NCBI RefSeq assembly: GCF_964355755.1
Contig: NC_092674.1
Location: 12,651,001 to 12,715,000, forward strand
Direction of reading: 5' to 3'
Origin: Antedon mediterranea
Lineage: Eukaryota > Echinodermata > Crinoidea > Comatulida > Antedonidae
DNA: 64,000 nt
Shown: positions 10,773 through 21,828 of the stretch, piece by piece
Position numbering within the stretch: position 1 is the first letter of the stretch
How the letters are laid out: the number at the start of each line of letters is the position of its first letter
Made by a program: the position numbers and the translations under genes
Notes under the pieces: generated by a model
What the model saw: only the letters and a program-made list of their open reading frames with translations
The model's database searches: none
Told to the model about the DNA's origin: nothing

Positions 10773-13125
10773 CACACTAAAAAAAAAAGGTGCAAATCTC
10801 TACCTAAAAAGGTGCAAACCGATGCAACAATAGCAGCTCCCTTTAAGGTGCACAACTGCACCTTTGACGGAAGGTGCAATTTTGAACCCTGATAAAGGGT
10901 GCTATAATGCTCCTTTGGAGTTCAAATTTGCACCATATAAGGTGTAATTTTCTACCCTAAAAGGTGCAAACTAAATGCAACAATAGCAGCTCCCCAAAGG
11001 AGCAAAATTCAACCTCTAAATAAAGGTGCAACTTTACACCCTAATAAAAGGTTCAATAATGCTCCTCTAAGATTCAAATTTCTGTTAAAAAGGTGCACAA
11101 ATAAAAATCACTAAAATACAAAAAAATATTGATTAAGCTTTGTATAATTTTATTCAACTTTAAAACATTACATTATTCAATTCAACTGCTGAATTAATGG
11201 ATGGCAATTACCAGTCTCTGCACCTTAAATAGAGTGTGGCCATCTCTTCTCAAACCAACAATAGGCCTATTGTTAAAATTATCTAATGATGACATCTTTG
11301 GCAGTTATATTCTCTTCTTATCCCCATATATCTGAAACAGTGTTCTTGATGTCTGGTTCACCTTTTCCGAACATTTTCATCTGATTATGTACTTTCCTAA
11401 AAAGCATGAAATAGGAAGGGAAACTATTATATTAATATTATCATTAATATGACAACATCATACAATACATTATTGACATTGTTCTGATTTTTAATGTCAA
11501 ATTACCTTGACCACATGCTTCACATACTTTAAAGTATGTTCCTCTCCCTTTCCTCAGCTCGTAGTATAGTAGGCCCTATATACTAGAGTATTACACATGT
11601 GGTCACATTTCTTTCTCCTTTTCTGAACATCTATTGCTGCTGATTAGAGCAGAGGTGCTCTTTCATGTTTTAAACTTATTTTATCCCTCCATGACATCAT
11701 GTAGGCTGTAACTATAATTAAAAATAATGATAATTTGTATAAGAATTTAATATAGGCCTAGGCCTAATAATACCCAGCTACTGTAATAAGTAATATTAAT
11801 AACTAGGCCCCTGGCCTGTCTAGCTAGGCCTATTATTAATTATAGGCCTAGCCGGCTAGCTAGGCCTAGCTAGGACTGCTTTTAATTAAGTTTAAGGTCT
11901 AGGCCTACCTAGTAACCTATCTAATAAGGCATAGCTAGCCTATTAATGCCTAACCTACTAGCTAGACCCAGGTAAGTAGGCTAGGCCTAGTCTAGGACTA
12001 GCCCCCGCCCGAAAGGCTACTGTAGGCTAAGTAGGCCTCTAGACTGCCTACTTTAGGCTTAACCTAGCCTAGGCCTAATAGAGGCCGCCTAGATAGGCTA
12101 GGTAGGAGGCCTCTAGCTAGGCCTAGCTAGGGCCTAGCCATATTTATTTATTTAGCTATCATTTTTAAGTTTTAGGCCTAGCCTAGCTAGGCTTATAGGC
12201 CTATACAATAATTAATCTAATAAAAACAACCAAACTACATGCCTATAAAGCTTCGTTACCTACTTTTAACAGCTATCCTACACTGGAGAGGTGTGGGAGC
12301 TAGGCCTACCTAGGCCTAGTTTAATTTTATAGCCTGATTTTTTGGGCGCAAACTCCTCAATTCAAACTGCATGTTTAACAACCGCACGCGCTTAAAATTA
12401 TTGTTCAATTCCTGTTTCAAATAAATTTAGAACAGATGCCTACATTATGATATTAGATATTCTAATAATATTGTTAAATATGAAAGAAAAGTTTACTTAT
12501 TCTAGACTTAAGCAAACCAGAGTAAATAACCTCTGAAATTCAATATTTTAACAATTGTTTACAGACATCTTGCGTGCGCATACGGTACGAAAATTGTACA
12601 AAAAGGTGCTATTATGCACCCTAACTGATGTTAAACCTTATAGGGTGCCCAGTTGAACCTTTGAATTTATCATGTTAAAGGTATTAAACTTTAATTTTCA
12701 GTTACAAGCCAGCGACTTTCTAATGTTCCGTAAAAAAAAAGATTTGTTCGAATTCCGATAGCTGTCCCCACAAACCTATCTATATTATTATTAATCTTTC
12801 TTATTTTTGTTTTAACTTACCACAATGATGTCATTCTAAAAAAATTGTCCTTATCATCACCTTTTAAGCTTTTAGAAGTCCTTAAGTTAAACATATCAAG
12901 AAGCGTTCATTAATCTAATAGGTCTTATTTGTCACACAGTCACCATGGCCTACTTGGGCCTTTGCGGTGCAGTTCTGCACCTTTTTATACTTGTCTGCAT
13001 TTTTCGATATAAAAGGTGCAAAAATAAACCTTTTATGAACTCTGCACCATTTTATGAGAAAAGGGCGCAAATTAGCACCCTTTTATAGGTTTGCACCTTT
13101 TATTGCACCTTTAGTTTTAAGTGTG
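10773..13125. mobile_element. TA-flanked DNA element with GGTGCA subterminal arrays
   Basis: The ends CACACTAAAA and TTTTAAGTGTG are inverted and flanked by TA on each side. The unit copy at 55031-55060 has the empty site, with one TA at 55040-55041 and matching sequence on both sides. About 270 bp inside the left end and 160 bp inside the right end hold many direct and inverted copies of AAGGTGCA, with a further cluster at 12600-12665. This is the pattern of subterminal transposase sites in CACTA/EnSpm-type elements, although a TA duplication is more typical of mariner relatives. The class is left open. No transposase is present. Confidence 0.65.
11750..12330. repeat. TAGGCCTAG-rich low-complexity tract
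   Basis: Dozens of overlapping TAGGCCTA, CTAGGCCTAG and GCTAGC palindromic hexamers to decamers fill this stretch inside the TA-flanked element. No coding potential is seen. Confidence 0.8.
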
Positions 13126-13201
13126 TACAGCACAATACAATGCAACAACAAAAAACTGAAAAAACCACGACACGTCATTCTCTAACATCCAGTGCCCTAA
13201 A

Positions 13202-13510
13202 AAGGTAAAGGTAAAGTCGAAACCTAAGCTAATGCTAACGGCCGTGGTGCCCATCTCCATTTCCTTAGCGTTTGGGCCAGACTCCACTAAGTGTGTATGT
13301 TTGTGGGGGGTACGCCACTCCTCCCGCACAAACGAGTCTGATTTACCTTCCCAGTACTTTTTACATACCGGTACCCATTTCTATCACCTGGGTGGGGAGG
13401 AACAATGTGGATAAAGAATCTTGCTCAAGGACTCAACACTGCAGTGACCGAGCCGGGGCTTGAACCGACAACCTCTTGATTGCAAGTCCAATGCTCTAAC
13501 CACTGCGCCA
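13202..13510 (-). mobile_element. tRNA-derived SINE
   Basis: Read on the minus strand, the head starts GTGGCGCAGTGGTTAGAGC (A-box-like) and contains GGTTCAAGCC (B box) about 45 nt later, so it carries an internal RNA polymerase III promoter derived from a tRNA. A central core with CCTTGAGCAAGATTCTTTA follows, and the 3' end has a TTTACC repeat tail. CAGTGCCCTAAA flanks it on both sides (13190-13201, 13511-13522), a 12-bp target duplication. The paralogous segment at 9875-9886 has the site once and is otherwise contiguous. Confidence 0.9.
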
Positions 13511-13522
13511 CAGTGCCCTAAA

Positions 13523-15474
13523 GGCATATGGTATTACAATGATTACGGAAACTATTACGAGAGGTGATGGACCTTTTCTTTGAACGTCAAAATAGTGCAT
13601 TGGATATGTTGGGTCTTGCAAAATTGAAAGTGTTTCCTCAGTAAAGTCTCTTATAAAAATGAATCAAATTGAGATTTGCTTAATTATAAGTACTGTAGTC
13701 CTATACGTGAAGCATAACTAAAAATACGTTCCAGCTAATTCTTACATGTGGTCCGGGTAAACTATAAAACAATGAATAATGAGAATTCTTTCAAGGACAG
13801 ATTTATACAAAAAAAGACGTACATGCCTAATGGGAGGGTTAACTCCAAAATATTTGGATTTGTTTACGCAAAGGTAAAGCCTATTTGATATTAGGTTATT
13901 TTCCTTTTTTCTGGGTTACTGTATGGGTTAAAAATACTGTATGGGTTAAAAAGGACGTAAGATGTTAGTTTATTAGTATAGAGTACTGCAAACCATAATA
14001 GTAGGTGACATTTGTAATTGAGGGCGTTTTATTTGACACGACAGAGCATGTGAACTCCCCAAAAACGTACCGTATCATAATGTAGTATATTTTAAATTTT
14101 GACATGACATAATAAACATTGAAAGGTCTTTCTAACATATTTTATTCTCGGGGTACTCGGATGTTGTACTTAATTATTGTTTTATTTATTGTAATGCGCC
14201 GTGTTCTTTATATCTTTACATAGATTGTATATTGTTTTTTAATAAGCCGTGCGGAGGATTCAGGTATTTTCTCTTAGTATTAAAGGGTAACACCGCGGCT
14301 TTAAAATGTATATTACTTGTTATAAACTATAAACCTTTTAATCAACATTGGTAATAACCCTGCCTAATTTTAGACAGCACTCAGGCAAAAGCTAAGTAGC
14401 TTCTTTAATAAAAGAATTTCTATAAGACAATGCCACAGTACACGTGTGAAGTTGAACTAATTCGCCTTTAAAAATATCATAATTAAACTAAACTTTTTTA
14501 AATATCTGATAATTAGAGATGTGCGCGCGTGCAAATTAACAATATAAATTAATTTTTAATTACTAAAGCTAACATTATGTTTCCTATTCGAGAAACGATG
14601 TTGTTATAGGGACAACACTAAGTAGTTTGTGTAACTTCATACTAACGATATGTTGAAACATTATGTTATTTTATTTTTCTTTTACATAGACCTTCAGATA
14701 GTTTTAGCATTGATATTATGTTACTGAGGTGTAGTAGTATGCTACATACAATGTGGATTGTTGAACATTTTAATTTATTGATGATGAAAATTATATTATT
14801 ATTGTAACCGAATTTGTCATGATATACGATGAATTTAAATCAGTTTTTGCATTATGTTATAGTAGTATTATATTATTATTGTAACTGAATTAACATTGTT
14901 AAAGTTTTATAGAATACTGGTAAAATACTGGTAAGTAATGTCCCACACTCCACACTAAACTTGGCCATGTATTTAGTACTGAACATTGTATTACATTGAC
15001 AAGTCAGAATTTTATAATGTACTTGGTATGGAAACTATACTAAATGACCAAATAGTGACATACACTTTTGTCAAATCATTTCCTGTTTTGAATCGTTGGA
15101 TAGATTTAAACTATGAAAGTATTTTAACAATAATATTGTTTTTACATTATACGTATGATGTAGTAATTCTTTGCTTGTCAAGTAATGGTAAATGTATAAT
15201 TTGTATAGTGTCCCATATCGTATCTTTATGAACGCGTTATAATTTTTATTCTGTTCTGGTTTCACTATGTGTAAAAGTGAAGATCAAAATAATTAAAATG
15301 TTTGACTTAATCGTGATCTTTAAAATTATAATCATGAATAAATTGTCTCAATGATAATATTTAAAGTAATCTGTTCTTTATTTTATATGTCATTTGACCC
15401 AAGCCTAAATATGAAAGCATTCTTTAGAAAATAAATAGTAGGCCTACATAATCAGAATGTGGATATTGGTATAA
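13523..15474 (-). other. Ankyrin unit B, intron remainder
   Basis: Parallels 55140-56745 and 41269-42450, and in part 18780-19826. A recurring block at 14170-14320 (AATGCGCCGTGTTCTTTATA ... AATAAGCCGTGCGGAGG) occurs in every unit (18787, 41465, 46040, 55855). Its function is unknown. Open frames are short and not shared between units. Confidence 0.6.
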
Positions 15475-15480
15475 TCTATA

Positions 15481-16370
15481 TATAAATTTACGTAAGGGCA
15501 AAATTCGGTAAATCGCGCCTTACTTCTAGAATTTTCACTCGATGGTATGTAAAGTTGGTTCGTACTTTCGGTACTGATTTTAACCGCCTGATGTAAACCT
15601 GTTTACTAATTAAATTGAGTTAGATAATTAGTTATTGACGATTAAAACGAATTTAGGTTCAAAGATTTGCCCCAAATAGGGGTGTTTTCCGATCGTGGTA
15701 TACACTGTCTAATGGATGTCCATCTTGAAAAATACCCGCCAAAAAAATGCGAGGAGGCTTCGCATTTTTCTATCTCCTCCTACGATAATTGTTTTTAATA
15801 GCTGAAAACCGGTTGAACAGCTAGAGTACACCATCATAATGTTGAAGACAGGCCGATTTTCTTTAAAAAATACTATTTTGATAGATTTAATATACGATTA
15901 TACAAATGTATTGATTTGCGATGAATGGAACATCCCAATCTCTCAGTCTGCCAGAGTTTATTACATGTATCAAAATAGCATTTTTTAAAGAAAATCGGCC
16001 TGTCTTCAACATTATGATGCTGTACTCGAACTGTTCAACCGGTTTTCAGCTATTAAAAACAATTATCGTAGGAGGAAATAGGAAAATGCGAAGTGTCCTC
16101 GTATTATTGTGTGCGGGTATTTTTCAAATTGACATCCATTAGACAGTGTATACCACGATCGGAAAACACCCCCATTTGGGGCAAATCGTTGAACCTAAAT
16201 TCGTTCTAATCGTCAATAACTAATTATCGAACTCAATTTAATTAGTAAACAGGGTTACATCAGGTGGTTAAAATTTGTACCGAAAGTACGAACCAACTTT
16301 ATATACCATCGAGTAAACATTCTAGAAATAACGCACGATTTACAGATTTTTGCCCTTACGTAAATTTATA
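15481..16370. repeat. Long internal inverted repeat of Helitron copy 2
   Basis: The arms 15481-15885 and 15966-16370 are reverse complements with scattered differences, around an 80-bp spacer. Landmarks are GGCCGATTTTCTTTAAAAAA on the left and its complement on the right. A transcript of this region would fold into a long double strand. Confidence 0.85.
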
Positions 16371-16828
16371 TAAACATACGTCGTAGTGTATCGTTACATG
16401 TACTGTACTATTTCAATCGACTACGACGGTGATAGTTTCAACAAAGTATTACATCGCCATGTTTTACTGTGTTTAGTGGTATATTATTTTTAAAACATGT
16501 TAATTAATATTTCGTTACAAAATAAAGAATATATTTAAAAATTGTTCCTGTTTGCACCCATCCTCATCCCCATTCCTCAACCATAATGTTACATACAAAA
16601 CACAAATTAAGTTTGTTTAAATTTGACTTAAACAATTGGTCTCATTTAGTTTCTTTTTCGGAAGTAATTCCCAGTGTGCTAATTTTAGTTGAGTACATAA
16701 ATCACAGTGTCTATTTAATCGTTCCTGTAAACGACATATATTATTGTCCTGCATTATTGTACATTTGAAATCGCCAGTTTTTGAACGCTGACATTACTGT
16801 GTATTCGAGAACCATCTGTGGGCACGAC

Positions 16829-16865
16829 CTAGATGGTACGCGAGCGAAGCGAGCGTACCATCTAG
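16829..16865 (+). other. Helitron 3'-terminal hairpin
   Basis: A perfect 13-bp stem (CTAGATGGTACGC with GCGTACCATCTAG) and 11-nt loop GAGCGAAGCGA, followed by T. The upstream motif CGAGAACCATC is shared with copies 1 and 3. Confidence 0.8.
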
Positions 16866-16889
16866 TAGGAATAATTTAATGACTTTCTC

Positions 16890-17985
16890 TCTTTAAACTG
16901 TGGTCATAAATTGCCTATTCTAACAGCGGCGTGTGAAAATAAAGCGAGTATGCCTGTGTGGAAAGGTTTAGTAGACAATAATATTACCGAAGTTTTGCGT
17001 GACTCTGGGTGTAGCAGTGTCGTGGTGAAACGATCCTTTGTGAAATCGGAACAACTAGCGGGAGAATTTAGTACGTGTGTATTGATAGATGGAACTGTAA
17101 GGCGTTTTCCTATAGCTAATATTAATATTAATACTCCATTTTTGTCAGGACCGGTAAAGGCGAGTTGTATGGAAAACCCTGTGTTTGGATTAATTATTGG
17201 AAACGTTACAGGGGTAATGGATCCGAATGATCCTGAAGAAAATTGGGCCCTTAAAAACGGTAGAAGAAAAGAGAATAAAATGTCGTTAATCAATGATATC
17301 GAAAATGCAGAACCATCCGGTGCCATGATGACTAGAAGCCAGCACAATTCCGTGAGAAAAACCCTTAAACAATTAAAAGTAGCTACTCCTATAACAATTT
17401 ATGTGACTCATGAAAGATTAATCGAAGACCAGTATAATGATTTTACATTGGGGAAAGTTAGAGATTTGGCCAAAAAGGGGAGAAAAACAAATGACTAGAA
17501 ATGGAAATTACTTTTAATACATATTTAGTGACGGAATTTTGTGGAGAGAGTTGTTGTCTCCTAAGGTGGAATTCGGTAATTTAGTAAGACAAGTAGTTGT
17601 TCCTAAAACTTTTAGAGGGGTAGTTTTGCAGTGGGCCCATGAATCTGTATTAGGTGGTCACCTCGGTGTTAAGAAATTCACTGACAACATTTTAACAATT
17701 TTTTTTTGGCCTGGGTTGCAATCCGATGTACGTAGATTTTGCCAGTTGTGCGACATATGACAGCAAACCGTATCTAAAGGAGGGGTCCTTAAAGTACCAT
17801 TGGGCAAAATACCTACAATCGAGGAACCGTTCGAAAGAGTAGGTGTAGATTTAGTAGGGCCAATTAAACCCATGACAAAAAGGGGACATCGATATATTTT
17901 GGTGTTGATAGATTATGCGACAAAAGAAAACAAACAAAAACAGCTATTTTGTGGAGGTTTTTTCAATGTAACTTTCTTATAAATT
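16890..17985 (+). pseudogene. Gypsy-type LTR retrotransposon pol remnant (protease and integrase)
   Basis: 16911-17498 encodes a retropepsin-like domain with the DSG active-site motif (LRDSGCSSVVV), a hydrophobic flap region (FPIANI) and the closing LIIGN motif, followed by the MTRSQ stretch usual after gypsy protease. 17539-17960 encodes the integrase HHCC zinc-binding domain (QWAHESVLGGHLG, FCQLC) and the start of the catalytic core (GVDLVGP, LIDYATK). Reverse transcriptase and RNase H, normally about 2 kb between these, are missing. A TGA at 17758 interrupts integrase, and the core ends abruptly near 17930. No LTRs are recognised. This is a dead internal-deletion copy. Confidence 0.85.
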
Positions 17986-18780
17986 GACCGGTTTTTATGG
18001 CTGTTTCGACATTGTAATGCCTAATTGAGTACCTACAATGTCATGTTATTTTTAATTGTTAAAAAAACTTTAAACGTCGTCGGCATTGATTTTTAAAGTT
18101 AGACGATTTGAAAATTGTGTTAAAGAATAGGCTTGTTTTGTCAATTTGTACATAAACGTTTATAACGTTTGACCTAGTTATCCAATGATATTGGCTGTTC
18201 CACCATGCAAAAGCTAATCAATCAATTACGAAATGTAAGAGTTATTATCCCTTATTTTTAATATGTTAAATGTATTTAAGATTAAGGTACAGGATTCTTT
18301 ATATAAGTAGTTTTAAAACACTTGGTTTATTTGAAAATCACCATCGTGGCTTTGCCGTATTGGTGGACTCGTCCATTTTACTAATATGAATAGGATTGTA
18401 GCACATTATAAAACGTTGAATTTGACCTATACGGTTTCCATTTCTGTTTTCTAATGTAAAATTAAAATTATATTATTAGTATCTCTATGTAATATAATCA
18501 CATTGTACTATACTAGTTAGCATCTACATACCGTTATACTGCACTTTGTTTTGATGATTTTTTAATGAAATTGTATACACAGGGAGTTGGTATACCATTG
18601 GTTCTACGAAAATTATTATTACTTTTATTTGTTTGTGCAATATTTGAAGATTGCTACAAAAATAGAAATATACTTTAAATATAATATATTTAACAGATTA
18701 AGTGTACGCACTATGTCCTATGGAACAGATTACCTATCGGACGTAGTTTAGTATGACACATCTGATATTCTATTATTATA
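17986..18780. other. No recognisable gene
   Basis: AT-rich sequence with only short open frames. I see no domain, splice pair or repeat match to the rest of the window. Confidence 0.4.
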
Positions 18781-19850
18781 ATTATTTTGTTTTATTTATT
18801 GTAATGCGCCGTGTTCTTTATATTTTTGATTGTATATTGTTTTTCAATAAGCCGTGCGGAGGATTCAGGTAATTTCTCTTAGTATTAAAGGGTAACACCA
18901 CGGCTTTAAAATGTATATTGCTTATTATAAAATATAAACCTTTTAATCAACATTGGTATAACCGTCCCTAATTTTAGACAGCACTCAGGCAAAGGTTTAG
19001 TAGCTTCTTTAAAAAAAAGTTGTTCTATAAGACAATACTACAGTCTGTACGCGTGTGAAGTGGAACTAATTCGCCGTTAAATACTAGTTTTAAAATACCA
19101 TAGTTAATTAACCTTTTAAATAGCTGATAATCAAAGATGTGCGCGCGTGCAAATTAACAATATAAATTAATATTTATTTACAGAAGCTAACATTATGTTT
19201 TCTATTCGAAAAACGTTGTTGTTATGGAACACAGTAAGTGATTGGTGTAACTTCACACTAACGATATATCGAAACATTATATTAATTAGTCTCCTTTATA
19301 TAGACCTTGGTCATATGCGATGATTTGAAATTCAGATAATTTTAGTATTGATATTATGTTAATGAGGTGTAGTAGTATGCTACATGCAATGTGGATTGTT
19401 AAACATTTTAATTTATTGATGATACAAAGTACATTATTATTGTAATCGAATTAGTCATGATATACGATGAATTTAAATCAGTGTTTGCATAATGTTATGA
19501 GGTATAGTGGTATTATATTATTATTGTAACCGAATTAACATTTTTAATGTTTTATAGAATACAAATACTGGTACGTAATGTCCGACACTCCACACTAAAC
19601 ATGGCCATGCATTTAATACTAAACATTGTATTACATTACATGTCAGAATGTTATGACTTACTTTGTATCGAAACTATACTGAATGACCAAAAGAAGACAT
19701 ATACTGTTGTCAAATCATATCCTTTTTTGTATCGTTGGATAGTTTAGACCCAACCCTAAGTAATATGAAAGCAATATTTAGAAAATAAATATTATATCTA
19801 TAATCCGAATGTGGATATTGGTATAATATGAATAATTAAACAACTTTCTC
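18781..19850 (-). other. Ankyrin unit C, intron fragment without exon
   Basis: Matches 14170-15474, 41465-42300 and 55850-56745. It holds the unoccupied Helitron site at 19826/19827 used to define copy 2. The exon-bearing part of the unit is absent. Confidence 0.65.
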
Positions 19851-19985
19851 TATGGGCTTCCGAATTAAGTGAAGTAAACATTATTTTATTATGACGTACA
19901 TTAGTAACGTTTTACCGCTACTTTTAATGAAGATAATCATGTCACTACTAATCACCAGATGTAAACAACAAACGCAGCGCATCAG

Positions 19986-20115
19986 AGGCCGTTTGGATCC
20001 GACGAAGAGGAACCCAACCCATCAACAGAGACGAAGGCGCCCATCAGACACGTGAATGAACCTGTCATTTCTTCTGAAGGATCTGTCCGAGCAGGACAGC
20101 GAAATTCCCAAGCAG
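19986..20115 (+). CDS. Candidate host exon, function unknown
   Basis: After an AG at 19984-19985 a frame stays open to a donor-like AAGCAG/GTTAGT at 20115/20116. The translation includes PFGSDEEEPNPSTETKAP and SVRAGQRNSQ, acidic then basic and low in hydrophobic residues. GC content and codon use differ from the AT-rich surroundings. No known domain is recognised, and no partner exon was found on the plus strand. It may be a real internal exon or a transposon-derived fragment. Confidence 0.3.
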
Positions 20116-21650
20116 GTTAGTTTCACTAATTGTTTTTTTTTTCCGAAAATAATTAATACATTTCACATGCCGTATCGTTACATAAAATGCAGAGTGTATA
20201 TAATCTCCGCGAAGCCATATTAGTTATGTCATTAACATGCATACTAGTCTAGGACAAATATCAAGGCCTAGAAATCAAGATAATAATAATAATATTAATA
20301 AGATAGGGGAAGTGGAATGCTACAGGCAGCCAACATAGCCAAATATTCTATTTCATCTCTTCTGATCACTCTAAGCTTTGTTGACACAATATTTTGCCTA
20401 GACTATAGTCGTCTTATACTAATACCGGTACGTGTAATTTTCACATGATATTACGCTTTTCCGCTAGACAACATCGACCAAAAATCTCATCCCCTCCCCT
20501 TAAAACTCATGTCTACTATTCTGTTGTACCATGATACCATGATACATTTCAACAAACATTCTTGTTTTGAAGATGTCGATATCTTGTCACCTCTGCTTAT
20601 CATTACTGTCTCAAAATAATCCACGTCAACATTGGCAAATGGTGGGGTACCGCATGTTTTGACTTATTTTTCTCTTTTCCTTTATATTTAACTAGCAATT
20701 ATACCCGCCCCAAGCCGGGTTTCAAAATTAGTTTAAAGTCTTCTCTGTACATAACACCCGACGCCAGTATCTCCGTATACGCACCAACCTCCACCACTTA
20801 ATAACACCCCACACTCTTTCCAGTGAAGGACAAATTCAATTAAACTTTATCTTCAAATTGAGAGGGCATACATAATAGCTATGATAGGCATATGGCTTAA
20901 GTACGTTGTAAACTATGTAAATGAGTAGGTGATATATTGGCTGATAATTAAAATATATAATGTTGATACTGCGGTCCCCCGGTCTTCTTTCTCCTCTCAC
21001 CATCGCAGCCGCAATTAACAAACCTTACCTCCTCCCCTGGACAGTTCAAATATAGGCCTAGTAAGTTTTCGTAGTACAATTCAATCATATAGGCCTAGGC
21101 TACTTCATTACGCCAGTATTTTCGCTCCTCTTCCCAACCCACCCCAGAAACCGGGTAATGTTTTTAAGACGGTTCCAGTACAAATTATTTTAGCCATCAC
21201 TCCCAACCCATAATCCCTCAGTGGCAGTTTTCAAATGTAGTTTAAAACATTCCCAGTTTTGGTCATGGTGATAGGCCAACATCCCCACCCAAAAATCCCA
21301 GCCGTTTCCCAGGAATAATTAAATACTGTAACATTTTCCCTCCACAATTCTGGTCAATTTGATAGGCTACTATTCTTAGCCTAAGCAAAATCCCCACTAT
21401 CCCCAACGCGATTTTTTTTTCGTACATAAGTTGGGGACCCCTCATGAAACGTCACAAAATAAACATGAATAATTCATCAGTTAAATTTTCTTGCTCCGTG
21501 TGCACCCAAGCGTATAAAAGAATAGCGGCGTTTTGTGTGGAATTTTGAAATAATCTGTCATTAGTTTTTTTTTTTTTTTAATAGAATTTATTACTAAAGA
21601 ATTACGTGTTAAAATTATAGTTTCTATTAATACTATTAGGCCTAATCATT
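20116..21650. other. No gene seen; C-rich degenerate stretch
   Basis: 20700-21420 contains spaced CGCCAGTAT and CCAACCC motifs suggesting an old degenerate repeat. The remainder is AT-rich without an open frame of note. Confidence 0.4.
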
Positions 21651-21828
21651 AGTCTCGAAAATGCCGGTCAGATATACAAAAAAAGTTACAAGGAATAAAT
21701 TAGCAATTGTCAACTGCATACTCATCCATCAAACTAGCCGCCATCGAGAAAATATTCAATTCCATGAATCTTATGAGGGTTATTTTTTTAGGAACAATAG
21801 TACTTGTTTTATTTGTTTTGGCAATTAA

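Larger units (their letters stand above)
15475..16865 (+). mobile_element. Complete non-autonomous Helitron (copy 2)
   Basis: The 5' end is TCTATATATAAATTTACG and the 3' end a 37-nt hairpin ending CTAG. Left flank GGTATAA and right flank TAGGAATAATTTAATG are joined without interruption at 19820-19845 in unit C (GGTATAA then TATGAATAATTAAAC). This shows insertion between A and T with no target duplication, diagnostic for rolling-circle Helitrons. Inside, 15481-15885 and 15966-16370 are inverted repeats of about 400 bp. There is no Rep/helicase gene. 16330-16865 is shared with copy 3 at 63040. Confidence 0.85.

Noticed and set aside
13450-13510. A functional tRNA gene
   Set aside because: The A and B boxes belong to a SINE head; the cloverleaf does not close, and the unit is followed by SINE core and tail with target duplications.
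14170-14320. LTR of a retrotransposon (TATA-like and AATAA motifs)
   Set aside because: No TG...CA termini, no paired copy flanking an internal region, and it is part of the duplicated ankyrin unit.
16904-17347. 147-codon minus-strand frame
   Set aside because: It is the antisense shadow of the gypsy protease frame.
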